A stretch of 64,000 nt of DNA from Lysinibacillus sphaericus. GTDB taxonomy: Bacteria > Bacillota > Bacilli > Bacillales_A > Planococcaceae. Where the stretch lies: NCBI RefSeq assembly GCF_006864135.1, contig NZ_SADV01000005.1, positions 62,001-126,000 on the forward strand, given 5' to 3'. A program made the position numbers and the translations under genes. Of this stretch, positions 44,660 to 53,946 are shown in pieces (within the stretch, counting starts at the first letter, position 1; each line of letters begins with the position of its first letter). The notes under the pieces were generated by a model that was given only the letters and a program-made list of their open reading frames with translations, ran no database searches and had not been told where the DNA came from.

Positions 44660-45694
44660 TCACTCTTTTAATCTAGCTAACAAATAAAGAAAATATGGTG
44701 CACCAATAACTGCAACAACAATCCCTGCTGGTACCTCTGAAGGCTGTAAAATTGCCCGACCAATTGTATCTGCAATTAAAACTAATAATGCACCAACTAA
44801 AGCAGCAACTGGCAACAAAATTTGATGTTTCGCACCAACTAATTGTCGGGCAACATGTGGAGCAATTAGACCGACAAAGCCAATACCACCACTTACGGAC
44901 ACGCTAGACGCTGCTAAACCAACAGCAGCTAATAACAGCCATCTGCGCTCACGTTCGATTGAGGTGCCTAATCCTATTGCAAGTGAATCGCCTAAATTGA
45001 GGACATTTAGCACATTTGACTTAACATAAATGAGTGGAAGTAGAATCAAAATCCATGGTAATAGCGCCATGACAAACTTCCAATTCGACCCCCAAATACT
45101 ACCAGATAACCAAGTCGCTAAAAATTGATACTTATCGGGGGTAAGCGTTAATGTTAAGACAATCATCAACGAGCTAATCCCTGCTGCTACTGCAATTCCT
45201 GTTAGAAGTAGTCGCATAGGTGAAATACCCTCATGCCGTTTATAGGACAACATATAAATAATCAAAGCGGTTCCTGTTGCTCCAATAATCGCGATAATGG
45301 GCAAAGCGAATACAGGGACATCTGCTGTAGCTGGAAAAAATGAAATATATAGCATAATAGCAAGCCCTGCACCTGCATTAATCCCTAAAATTCCTGGATC
45401 AGCTAAAGCATTCCTGGAAACTCCCTGCATAACAGCACCTGCTGTTGCTAATCCCATTCCAACTAAAATCGAGATTAGCATCCTAGGCAATCTAAAATCA
45501 AATAAAACAAGTTCTTGATGAGCAGTTCCCTGATTAAATAGCGTTTTAATTACCTCACCTACGGAAAGCTTGGATATCCCTACATTCATACTCATCATAA
45601 AAACGATAATAATAAGTACTAGAAAAACCATTACTATACGGCTATGTCGTTTTTTAGCCACTTCCTGACCCTCTGTTAAATAAAGTTGTCTCAT
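44660..45694 (-). CDS. FecCD-type siderophore permease, second subunit
   Basis: Iron-siderophore ABC permease of 344 residues with about ten transmembrane helices. FecCD family stretches include FDFRLPRMLISILVGMGLATAGAVMQGVSRNALADPGILGIN and GGIGFVGLIAPHVARQLVG, the latter containing the coupling (EAA-like) loop. The start overlaps the preceding permease by four bases. The two are related but distinct and would form a heterodimer with the ATPase at 46771. No strong terminator is seen after it. Confidence 0.92.
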   Translation of the reverse strand: MRQLYLTEGQEVAKKRHSRIVMVFLVLIIIVFMMSMNVGISKLSVGEVIKTLFNQGTAHQELVLFDFRLPRMLISILVGMGLATAGAVMQGVSRNALADPGILGINAGAGLAIMLYISFFPATADVPVFALPIIAIIGATGTALIIYMLSYKRHEGISPMRLLLTGIAVAAGISSLMIVLTLTLTPDKYQFLATWLSGSIWGSNWKFVMALLPWILILLPLIYVKSNVLNVLNLGDSLAIGLGTSIERERRWLLLAAVGLAASSVSVSGGIGFVGLIAPHVARQLVGAKHQILLPVAALVGALLVLIADTIGRAILQPSEVPAGIVVAVIGAPYFLYLLARLKE

Positions 45695-46731
45695 AGTTCT
45701 TTCCCACCTTTACGAGAAAGATACAGGAAAAATGGAACACCAATTAATGAAATGAGCGCACCAATCGGCACCTCATATGGTTGGTTAATAATCCGTGCAA
45801 AAAAATCTGCCAACACGACTAATAGCGCACCATAAACTATAGAACAAATAATAATCCATCGATAATCATAGCCAACAATGTATCGTGTCAAATGTGGTAC
45901 GATTAATCCAACAAACGCTACAGCTCCAACAACTGAAACGGCTCCACCAGCCAATACTAAAACAATAAGTAAGCCCCAGAATTTTACGACACCTACTTTT
46001 TGGCCTAGTCCAACTGCAATTTCATCACCTAAGCTTAAAAGGGTAATTGAGCGCGACAATATAAGTGCTCCGATAAAGGCAAGTAGAAGCCATGGAATCA
46101 GTACTTGGAGATTACTCCATTTTGTAGCTGATACTCCACCAGCATAAAAAAATGCTAAATCTTGACCGATTTGAAAGTAAAGAGCTATTCCTTCACTTAA
46201 CGCACCTAATAATGCACTCACAGCTGCTCCTGCTAGTACCAAACGCATAGGGGTTAAACCGCCCTTTGATAAAGAGCCTATCCAGTAAACGATTGCTACA
46301 CCTAATAATGCCCCTAAAAACGACCATAAAATCAAGTAAATATAGGGGGTATTAGGGAAAAATGCAAAGCAAATAGCCAACATAAATGTTGCTCCTGCAT
46401 TTAACCCAAGTAGACCTGAATCAGCCAATGGATTACGAGTCATCCCTTGCATAATTGCACCGGCAACCGCGAAGCTAGCACCTACTAATGCAGCACCAAT
46501 TACCCGAGGTATTCTAATATCAAATATTACCTGGTGCTCTGGTAGTGCAGCAGAATAATGAAATATTGCCTGCCAAATCGTTTCAATTGAAATATCAGCT
46601 ACTCCAAATGAGATCGATAAAGCAATTGCTATCACAAGCCCTATTATACCGACGACTAATGCCGTAACTGCACGCAATGGATACGCTCTATTTTGTATAT
46701 TTATTGTCTGTTCAAGATTTGGTGCTTCCAT
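45691..46731 (-). CDS. FecCD-type siderophore permease, first subunit
   Basis: 346-residue permease of the FecCD family. The segment VIFDIRIPRVIGAALVGASF and the conserved IMQGMTRNPLADSGLLGLNA are near residue 100, and VAFVGLIVPHLTRYIVG forms the ATPase-coupling loop near residue 275. About ten transmembrane helices are predicted. It overlaps its partner gene by four bases and is 39 bases after the ATPase gene. Confidence 0.92.
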   Translation of the reverse strand: MEAPNLEQTINIQNRAYPLRAVTALVVGIIGLVIAIALSISFGVADISIETIWQAIFHYSAALPEHQVIFDIRIPRVIGAALVGASFAVAGAIMQGMTRNPLADSGLLGLNAGATFMLAICFAFFPNTPYIYLILWSFLGALLGVAIVYWIGSLSKGGLTPMRLVLAGAAVSALLGALSEGIALYFQIGQDLAFFYAGGVSATKWSNLQVLIPWLLLAFIGALILSRSITLLSLGDEIAVGLGQKVGVVKFWGLLIVLVLAGGAVSVVGAVAFVGLIVPHLTRYIVGYDYRWIIICSIVYGALLVVLADFFARIINQPYEVPIGALISLIGVPFFLYLSRKGGKEL

Positions 46732-46770
46732 AAATCTACTCCACTCTCTTTAGTTATACCTCGACCAAAT

Positions 46771-47559
46771 TTACATTTTGGCCGTATGATAGGTTAAACA
46801 TATTGGGTTATTACTATATGGACAAACAGCCATATGTGCTTTAATATTAAAAATTTCTTCTAGATTTTCCTCTGTCATTACTTCGTGTGGGCTCCCACTA
46901 ACAACAAGTTGTCCATCTCGAATCGCCATCATAAAATCTGAAAAGCGTGACGCGTGGTTTAAGTCATGCAATACCATGACAATTGTGCGCCCTTCTTCCT
47001 CGTTTAACTTTTTTAAAAGTAATAGCACATCTAGCTGATGCGCTAAATCGAGGTAAGTTGTCGGCTCGTCCAATATTAAAATATCGGTGCCTTGAGCAAG
47101 TGCCATCGCAATCCAGACACGCTGTCTTTGTCCACCAGATAGTGCTTCAATTGATCGATCTTGATATTCTTTCAAGCCCGTTACTTCAATAGCCCAGTGA
47201 ATATAACCGTAATCTTCCTTACGTAATGTCCCCATACCACTCTGATATGGAAAACGACCATATGACACAAGCTCTATTACGGTTAATCCCCCAGGTGCTA
47301 TCGATGACTGTGGTAAAATGGCCATACGTTTTGCGATACTTTTTGTGTTCATTTCATGCAAAGCTTTCCCATCCAGATACACTGCACCTTGCTGGATTTT
47401 TAGCAATCGTGCAACTGCTTTTAATAATGTGGATTTCCCACAACCATTAGGACCAATTAGTGCAGTAATTTTACCTTTTGGTATTTCAACACTTAAATCC
47501 TTTACGATGGGGGATGAGGAATAACCTATATCAACATGATCTATCGTAAGTACTGCCAT
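46771..47559 (-). CDS. Siderophore ABC-transporter ATPase (FecE/FhuC type)
   Basis: 262-residue ATPase. Walker A is GPNGCGKSTLL, the signature is [17 protein letters not shown], and Walker B is ILILDEPTTYLDLAHQ, whose LDLAHQ ending is diagnostic of FepC/FhuC-type iron-chelate ATPases. The ATG at 47559 is preferred over the GTG at 47571 for spacing from GAGAGTGG. The C-terminus (AHMAVCPYSNNPICLTYHTA) has two Cys, as in related proteins. Confidence 0.94.
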   Translation of the reverse strand: MAVLTIDHVDIGYSSSPIVKDLSVEIPKGKITALIGPNGCGKSTLLKAVARLLKIQQGAVYLDGKALHEMNTKSIAKRMAILPQSSIAPGGLTVIELVSYGRFPYQSGMGTLRKEDYGYIHWAIEVTGLKEYQDRSIEALSGGQRQRVWIAMALAQGTDILILDEPTTYLDLAHQLDVLLLLKKLNEEEGRTIVMVLHDLNHASRFSDFMMAIRDGQLVVSGSPHEVMTEENLEEIFNIKAHMAVCPYSNNPICLTYHTAKM

Positions 47560-47587
47560 TATAAAAACCACTCTCTTTCAAGACATT

Positions 47588-48481
47588 TTACTTTAACATT
47601 TGCTCTTCAATTACTTTTAATAGATTTTCACGCCCGAACGCACTGAATGATTCATTATAGTTTTGTGAACTCGTAATGTTATATACATTTCCTGCTTTCA
47701 CGGCATTTAAATTTTTCCATAGGTCTAATCCATCAATAACCGTTTCATTATTATCTTTCATCATCCAAATATAATCAGGGTTAATGTGTGATAATACTTC
47801 TAAGCTTACAACCTTACCACCCCAGCCATCTGGTTCTGGTGTGTTTTCATCTGCTTTAAGTTGCATATCTTCAAATAATAAATCCGCTAAACCGGCAGAA
47901 GCATAAACACGAAGTTCTTTAGCTGTTGCTTCCATTACCATAAATGTTTTATCTGCTCCAACCTTAGCTTTTACTTTGTCACCTAGCTCTGCCGCTTGTT
48001 CTTTATAATTAGCATACCAAGCTACCATCTCTTCTTCCTTATCTAACTCTTTAGCAATAAAACGGAATCGCTCTTCAAACTCATAGTACATATGAGGAAC
48101 AACCACTACAGGTGCAATTTTTTCTAAGCTTTCTTTTATACTTTCTTGTCTTTGAGTAATAAAAATTTTATCTGGTGCTGTACCACTTACGACTTCTGGG
48201 CTAGCTGGTTGACCATACCATCCTACATTGACTGTGTCCTTTAGCTGTTCGCTAATTAACGGAGCAAACTGAGTATGATCCGCCATATCTACGTTACCAC
48301 TTGCAACAGGGGTTACACCTAACTTTAGAAATTCCTCTGTCGATCCTGATAAATCAACAATCCGTGTTTCTGATGTCTCCTCTGCTTTTGTATCCGTTGT
48401 TGCCTCAGAAGTGCTAGCTTCGTTACTTTGACATGCTGCTAACATAAGCGTTAACACGATAAATAATAAATACTTTTTCAT
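47588..48481 (-). CDS. Siderophore-binding lipoprotein
   Basis: 297-residue extracellular solute-binding protein of the iron-siderophore type. The lipobox LMLAAC at residues 12-17 gives a lipid-anchored Cys17, followed by a Ser/Thr/Glu linker. The fold has two lobes joined by a long helix, with TRIVDLSGSTEEFLKLGVTPV at the start and VVSLEVLSHINPDYIWMM in the second lobe. It is encoded between the AraC regulator and the ATPase, with gaps of only 4 and 28 bases. Confidence 0.93.
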   Translation of the reverse strand: MKKYLLFIVLTLMLAACQSNEASTSEATTDTKAEETSETRIVDLSGSTEEFLKLGVTPVASGNVDMADHTQFAPLISEQLKDTVNVGWYGQPASPEVVSGTAPDKIFITQRQESIKESLEKIAPVVVVPHMYYEFEERFRFIAKELDKEEEMVAWYANYKEQAAELGDKVKAKVGADKTFMVMEATAKELRVYASAGLADLLFEDMQLKADENTPEPDGWGGKVVSLEVLSHINPDYIWMMKDNNETVIDGLDLWKNLNAVKAGNVYNITSSQNYNESFSAFGRENLLKVIEEQMLK

Positions 48482-48485
48482 TTGT

Positions 48486-49427
48486 CTATTTCTCCTTTAA
48501 GCATTGGGATGGATTGACTCCAAAATATTCATAAAAGAGCTGTGAAAAATAACTAATATTTTGATAGCCAACTGCCAGAGCAGTTTCAGTCACACTCATA
48601 TGCCTTTCTGTAATGTAGTAATATGCACGCTGCATTCGTACGTCTTTTAAATGTTTATATGGTGTTTGACCATAAACTTCTTTAAAACCTTGCTTCAATT
48701 TTTGTTCATTCAATGCAATCTGATTTGCTAAAACGGCGATTGATGGTGGATTATCCATTAAATTCACTAAAATATCCTGGGCCAGTTGAATTTTTTTCAC
48801 TTCATCTGCGCGTAATGTACCAATGGAGCGTAGCATTTTGAACTGCTGTGTAAAATACATATCAATCAATTGTAAAACGGCAACTTCAATTTTTAATTCG
48901 TCGATTCTAGGCTGAATTAGCAACTGCTTAATATGCTTTGCCTGACGGATTAAACTGGCTGTTATGGGATTTTCTAAACGTGAAATCATTTGCTGCTGGA
49001 TCATCTCATGAAATTGTAGCGAGGAAAATCCTTGCTTCTGAACCCAATTCTCATACCATTTAATAGGGATACAAATGGAGATACTTAAAAAATCGCCCGT
49101 ATTTAAATAAGCCTCCCCTTCAAACTCTTGTAAATAATTTAAATAAGAGTTGTCACAAGGTACGAGCATTATTTTGTCTTGCATTTGCACTTCTCGCTGT
49201 CCTTTTAATGGGATGACTAGCTCAATTAATTGATTCGACCAGTGAAAAGGAAAACAGTATGGTTTCATAAAATTAAATGACGACACTATCACCTCAAAGC
49301 CACTAAGAGATGTGAAGAATAATAATTCACCATTTCCATATTCATTTGGAATCGATAGTACTTTCACTTCTTTGTCATTTAAAATCGGAAAATATGGAAG
49401 ATAAACATCTATTATAGAAGTATTCAT
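48486..49427 (-). CDS. AraC-family regulator of the siderophore locus
   Basis: 313 residues. The C-terminal AraC DNA-binding domain has two HTH motifs (PSIAVLANQIALNEQKLKQGFKEVYGQTPYKHL and MSVTETALAVGYQNISYFSQLFYEYFGVNPSQC). The N-terminal 190 residues resemble the ligand-sensing part of PchR/YbtA-like activators. In such systems the regulator binds the siderophore and activates its uptake genes. It is preceded by a Fur-controlled promoter and lies four bases before the lipoprotein gene, so it heads the uptake operon. Confidence 0.9.
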   Translation of the reverse strand: MNTSIIDVYLPYFPILNDKEVKVLSIPNEYGNGELLFFTSLSGFEVIVSSFNFMKPYCFPFHWSNQLIELVIPLKGQREVQMQDKIMLVPCDNSYLNYLQEFEGEAYLNTGDFLSISICIPIKWYENWVQKQGFSSLQFHEMIQQQMISRLENPITASLIRQAKHIKQLLIQPRIDELKIEVAVLQLIDMYFTQQFKMLRSIGTLRADEVKKIQLAQDILVNLMDNPPSIAVLANQIALNEQKLKQGFKEVYGQTPYKHLKDVRMQRAYYYITERHMSVTETALAVGYQNISYFSQLFYEYFGVNPSQCLKEK

Positions 49428-49463
49428 TTTTTTACACCTACTTTACTAGTTAGTCTTCAAATT

Positions 49464-49496
49464 GATAATGATAATCATTTTCAATCATGAAGTCAA
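49464..49496 (-). promoter_or_regulatory. Fur-repressed promoter of the siderophore uptake operon
   Basis: GATAATGATAATCATTTTC (49464-49482) matches the 19-bp Fur consensus at all but one position. On the minus strand the promoter TTGACT (49491-49496) - 17 bases - TATCAT (49468-49473) is covered by this box at its -10. It overlaps the 3' end of the ABC exporter gene and serves araC and the genes after it. Confidence 0.9.
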
Positions 49497-51059
49497 TTCC
49501 TGCTTTTCTCGAAATTTTCCATTTTCAATAGTAAAAAAACGATTAAAGTAAGGTTTGATAGCTGTACGATGTGTGATAAATAACACTATCGTATGCTTTT
49601 TATGTGTTAAAAATGCTTCTAGTATCTCTAATTCCGTAGCCTGATCCAATGCACTCGTCATTTCATCCATCAAATAAATCGTTGCACCGCTTAAATAAGC
49701 TTGTGCTAAGCGAATCCGTTGCTGCTCACCGCCGGATAATTGTCTGCCTCCCTTTCCAATCCATTTTTCAAGTGGATCGTCACCTAAAAAGTCCACCTTC
49801 ATAGCTCTTAAAGCCTGCATCATTTCCGCCTCTGTTGCATTTCGATTTGCCCAAATAAGTAATTGTTTTACAGTTCCGCTGTAAATAGGCATATGCTGCA
49901 ATGCAAAGTGTATTGTTTTGCTTTTGACCGTTGGAGAAATCGAAGTAACTGAATGATTGTTAATGGAAATATTGGCATCTGCTAGCAAGCCATAAATTAA
50001 CTGGAAAACTGTTGTTTTACCTGCCCCGGTCTCACCAGTAATCATAATATGATCACCACCTAATAGCCTTGCTATAGGAAGTTGAAGCGAATAGTTTTCT
50101 CTTTGGAATGTAAAGCTAGATAATGTAACATCAGCTTCTAAAGCTGTTCCATTTCTATCTTCATCTACTTGCTGTTTTAGCCAGTGTGCTAATTCTTCCT
50201 CAACGGCTGTAAAGTAAGCTAGACCATCACTTGCCTCCTTAAGTTGAAGAGCTGTATGTAACAGATAAAAAAGAATAATTTCATATAAAACTAGACTACC
50301 AAGCTGTTGAGGACTAATAAGCCAAAATCCAGCAACTACACTTCCTATATACAAAAAGGTTAAGGCCATATAAAAACGTGTAGAATAAGGTGCAGCTTGC
50401 TGTTCTGTTTGAATGCTTGATTGATAAAATTCCTTATAGCTAGCAGTTAAGAGATTTCTTACAACGGGTGTACCCTGACGAAAAATCGATTCAATTCCCT
50501 CTAAATATTCCAAGGTCTGTTTACGAATTTGTTCGAAATGAAGCTTTCGCTGTGTGCCGTAAAATTGCATTTTCTTTTCAATTTTCTTTTGATAGCGAAA
50601 AAGAAAAAATAAGAGCAGACCAAACGGAATCGCAACACGCCACTCGATTAAACATAGCAACAGTAAAATTAGAAACAAGTTGATTTTTTCTTTCATCACA
50701 TTTGGCATTAAATGAGTATAAATGATTTCCATTGCATCAATTGTTTGTGTGAGCCAATGTCCTGCATTGCCTTTTTCCTGATGAATCCTCATCGGTAAGT
50801 TTAATAAATGCTCTACAATTTCTTGTCTAAGGGATTGAAGTACTGCCGTTCCCTGTGTTTGAATCCAGCGTTGCTCATATACACCACTAAAAAAAATACA
50901 ACCAAACGCTATACCCATCACAACTACACTTGCTCCAAAGGACATGTCCAACATATTTGATAGAAGCAATACTAAAATTACTAATGGTGACAGTGCAATC
51001 AAACTAGCGATACAGGAGCGAATAAGTAATTGTTTTTTAAATTGTTGTAATGCGTTCAT
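49485..51059 (-). CDS. ABC half-transporter, second subunit (siderophore locus)
   Basis: 524-residue half-transporter with an N-terminal six-helix membrane domain and a C-terminal ATPase: Walker A ITGETGAGKTTVF, signature LSGGEQQRIRLAQAYLSG, Walker B IYLMDEMTSALD. The Walker B glutamate is present as DEMTSALD. It overlaps the first subunit by four bases and probably forms a heterodimer. Similar pairs next to AraC and Fur sites handle siderophores (IrtAB/YbtPQ-like import or export). Direction of transport cannot be decided. Confidence 0.88.
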   Translation of the reverse strand: MNALQQFKKQLLIRSCIASLIALSPLVILVLLLSNMLDMSFGASVVVMGIAFGCIFFSGVYEQRWIQTQGTAVLQSLRQEIVEHLLNLPMRIHQEKGNAGHWLTQTIDAMEIIYTHLMPNVMKEKINLFLILLLLCLIEWRVAIPFGLLLFFLFRYQKKIEKKMQFYGTQRKLHFEQIRKQTLEYLEGIESIFRQGTPVVRNLLTASYKEFYQSSIQTEQQAAPYSTRFYMALTFLYIGSVVAGFWLISPQQLGSLVLYEIILFYLLHTALQLKEASDGLAYFTAVEEELAHWLKQQVDEDRNGTALEADVTLSSFTFQRENYSLQLPIARLLGGDHIMITGETGAGKTTVFQLIYGLLADANISINNHSVTSISPTVKSKTIHFALQHMPIYSGTVKQLLIWANRNATEAEMMQALRAMKVDFLGDDPLEKWIGKGGRQLSGGEQQRIRLAQAYLSGATIYLMDEMTSALDQATELEILEAFLTHKKHTIVLFITHRTAIKPYFNRFFTIENGKFREKQELTS

Positions 51060-52543
51060 ACTTCTCTTCCAATCTGTATTTGAAGATTTGCTTGGTGTAT
51101 ATGTTGTTGTCGATGTGCAATGCTAATAAAGGTATGTGGCAATTGCTTAAATTGGTCAATAATCCGAAGTTCCATTGCCTCATCAATTGCTGCTGTCGCC
51201 TCATCCAATAAAATAAGTGGTACATCTTGTAGAATTGCACGTGCTAAGGCTATTCTCTGTAGTTCTCCACCACTGAAGTTAACTTTAGAGTCATTCATAT
51301 AGGTTTTTAGTCCCTCAGGCAATGTACTAACACGTTCGCTTAACTCTACAATTTTGAGAACATGTTGAAGCGTATGCTCCGACACCATCTTTCCAAGCGT
51401 TAAATTGAATAGAAGCGTTTCATGGAAAAATTGACTCGTTTGTGGAACAAACCATATACCATTTCGTAGTGCTTGTTCGCTATAGGCTTTCATCGGAACA
51501 CCATCTATTTCATATGTACCTGTACCTTGATATCGTCCAGCCAATATCTTTAAAATAGTTGACTTCCCATTACCTGATTTCCCTTTTAATACGACGAAAT
51601 TATTCGCTTTTGTCGAGAAGTTCACCGGTCCGATTTGCGTACTTTCATCAAATGTATAACCGACATCGGCTAAGGTAAGATCGCACTTCATCATAGTATT
51701 GCTAGAACCAAATATCATATCTGGTTGCTGGAGCCACTGCTGAATCTCCAATTGAATTTGCTTTGCTTCGGTAAATTGATGTCCAAAGCTTGCAAATTGG
51801 CGGAACGGAATCGAAATATTTAATCCCAATATAAATACGACATAAAATAAGGTGACAGTCACATCCCAACCAACACTTGCAGGGATAAAGCTTAGGAGTG
51901 CCCCCTCGACAATCGTTACATATAAAATAAATCGAGGAATTTTTACTCGACTCATTTCCTGCCAGACTGTTCGATAATTCGTGTAGGATTGCTGAAGCGC
52001 ATCCAATTCCTTGCCTCTGACACGGAAGCTTTGTAAATACGTTAAACTTTCCGTAAAATCAACATTTCGTTCTTGCATCGTTGTGCTAATACTTGCATAG
52101 CGTTCACCCACAATGAACAATTGAGGATTTTTGCGTAATTGAATATATAGTGCAATCGGTAACGGGAGCATTGCTAAAATAGCAAATCGCCAGTCAATTC
52201 CTATTAATAAAACAGCTGAAATCAATGGCATCATAATGGCATATAATGCTTGTGGCATTTGATGGGCAATAATATTCTCAAGTTGCTCTGATCTATCTAA
52301 TATTAGACGCAACATATGACCTCTTGACTGTTTTTCAACGATTTCAAAAGGAAGCTTCTCGATTTTTTCTAAAGTAGCTATACGTAAATCACGTATATAC
52401 TGGTACGCTACCTTATGAACAAATAGCCGTTCTAGCCTTAAACAGATAAAGTGAATAATTATTACCAAAAGTAAGGACAAACTATATCCGAAAATCCCCT
52501 CCTGCCCGTCACTTATTGCAAGGTAAATCAAATAAAAAGACAA
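51056..52543 (-). CDS. ABC half-transporter, first subunit (siderophore locus)
   Basis: 495 residues from the first usual start (TTG at 52543). The ATPase part shows Walker A LKGKSGNGKST, signature NFSGGELQRIALARAIL and Walker B LILLDEATAAID. The membrane domain is complete only if the frame is read further upstream: about 31 in-frame codons (ESIQHFYKKRELGIVILFSF and so on) extend to a TGA near 52660. That extension would complete the first helix but offers no ATG, GTG or TTG, so the true start may be a rare codon such as CTG at 52636. It forms an operon with the second subunit. Confidence 0.85.
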   Translation of the reverse strand: MSFYLIYLAISDGQEGIFGYSLSLLLVIIIHFICLRLERLFVHKVAYQYIRDLRIATLEKIEKLPFEIVEKQSRGHMLRLILDRSEQLENIIAHQMPQALYAIMMPLISAVLLIGIDWRFAILAMLPLPIALYIQLRKNPQLFIVGERYASISTTMQERNVDFTESLTYLQSFRVRGKELDALQQSYTNYRTVWQEMSRVKIPRFILYVTIVEGALLSFIPASVGWDVTVTLFYVVFILGLNISIPFRQFASFGHQFTEAKQIQLEIQQWLQQPDMIFGSSNTMMKCDLTLADVGYTFDESTQIGPVNFSTKANNFVVLKGKSGNGKSTILKILAGRYQGTGTYEIDGVPMKAYSEQALRNGIWFVPQTSQFFHETLLFNLTLGKMVSEHTLQHVLKIVELSERVSTLPEGLKTYMNDSKVNFSGGELQRIALARAILQDVPLILLDEATAAIDEAMELRIIDQFKQLPHTFISIAHRQQHIHQANLQIQIGREV

Positions 52544-52636
52544 AACGAATGAGAATGCTTTACCAAATGAAAAAAGGATTACAATCCCAAGTTCTCTCTT
52601 TTTATAAAAATGCTGAATTGATTCTAATTGAGACAG

Positions 52637-53181
52637 ATTCTCACCTACTTTCGTTGTTCAGTATACAAACTAATCGCTTAATCAACTACTAATCGTTGGA
52701 GATAATTATCAATTGGTGGAGATTATTTTTTAACTTGATTAATTAGTGATCGTTGATATTTTGAATTACTAGAAAAATAGGCTGAATTCCAAATTAACTT
52801 CACACAAAACAAACACCTACTAACTTTAAAAGCGTCAAATAGCACCCATGGAAGAAGGAAATGAAGATGTTTCAGTTGGAGGGGATCAAGTTTGACAGGA
52901 ATAGTTAATTTGTTTGTTGGCTATAAGACAAGCACCTTCTTTAGTTGTTACGTCTATCGTACCGGAGATGCCTGGAATATTATATGCGTTGTTTGATTAC
53001 GAGCATACAAAAGAGCTATTAAGAATAAGATCATTATTTTCAATTCAAAAAAGTAAAAATGGGAAGTATTTAATGTGGATTCCCCCTACTTTCGCCATTT
53101 AGAAAACGTTAATGGCTTTACATCGTCACCTATTCACACTTTTTTTAATAGTATAAAGATGTATAGAAGGAGGAGACATAA
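52637..53181. other. Gene-free stretch upstream of the ABC pair
   Basis: The region includes GATAATTATC (about 52700), a partial Fur-like half-site, and two related stretches (CTACTAATCGTTGGAGA and TTAGTGATCGTTGATA). A 62-codon plus-strand frame at 52914-53102 lacks a ribosome site and family resemblance and is not called. Confidence 0.45.
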
Positions 53182-53946
53182 GTGGAAGTAGCAGTGTTAG
53201 ACAAGAAGTGGATTGAAGATCATTTTGAAACACTTCCATTATGGCAACAGTCAGCATATACCGACTTCGCTGCCATGGTTGCAGATGAAGCAAATACGTT
53301 TCCCTGTATTCCAGCTAGAAAAGGCTTTTTATCGAACGAGCTACGCTATAGTTTTATCGGAGATCCACGAGAGGAGCAATCGATAAAGACGTTAGCACGA
53401 TGCTTAAAAGAATACGATAAGTACGCTAAAACGTTTGGTAAATATACAACACATACTATTTTCTTCAAAACCCCTAATGATATGCATAAAAATTTCGATG
53501 TTGCAGATTATAGAAATTTATTTTGGTCTGTTTTAAACAATTTGACGAAATTCGATGATATCGATTGGCCAAAGGAAATTCCAACTGATCCAGCGCATCA
53601 TGAATGGGAATTTTGTTTTAACGGTGAGCCTTATTTTGTGTCTTGTGCAACGCCCGCACATAAATTGCGCAAGAGTCGTAATTTTTCTACTTTATTAATG
53701 GCATTTCAGCCACGCTGGATATTTGAGGAAATGAACGACTCTACTGTCTTTGGTCGCAAGTTAAAGAAGCTTATTCGTCAACGCATTAACGAATACGACG
53801 CTATTCCAGCTCATTCTGATTTAAAATGGTATGGGCAAGAAGGTAGTTATGAATGGAAGCAGTATTTTTTAAGTGATGATAATAGTAGTGCATCGAAATG
53901 TCCTTTTTTACGAATGCAACATTCTCTTCAGAACAAAGAGCATTAA
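53182..53946 (+). CDS. YqcI/YcgG family protein
   Basis: 254-residue soluble protein of the YqcI/YcgG family (FPCIPARKGFLSNELRYSFI near the start; WEFCFNGEPYFVSCATPAHKLRKSRN; FSTLLMAFQPRWIFEEM). Function is not established. Conserved Cys and His residues (HHEWEFCFNG, SCATPAHK) hint at metal or heme binding, which is an inference. The GTG start follows AGAAGGAGGAG. It converges with the amino-acid permease gene, the two stop ends overlapping by four bases. Confidence 0.88.
   Translation: MEVAVLDKKWIEDHFETLPLWQQSAYTDFAAMVADEANTFPCIPARKGFLSNELRYSFIGDPREEQSIKTLARCLKEYDKYAKTFGKYTTHTIFFKTPNDMHKNFDVADYRNLFWSVLNNLTKFDDIDWPKEIPTDPAHHEWEFCFNGEPYFVSCATPAHKLRKSRNFSTLLMAFQPRWIFEEMNDSTVFGRKLKKLIRQRINEYDAIPAHSDLKWYGQEGSYEWKQYFLSDDNSSASKCPFLRMQHSLQNKEH

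Noticed and set aside
52914-53102. 62-codon plus-strand frame
   Set aside because: No ribosome site near its start and no family resemblance; other frames show equal coding-like traces.
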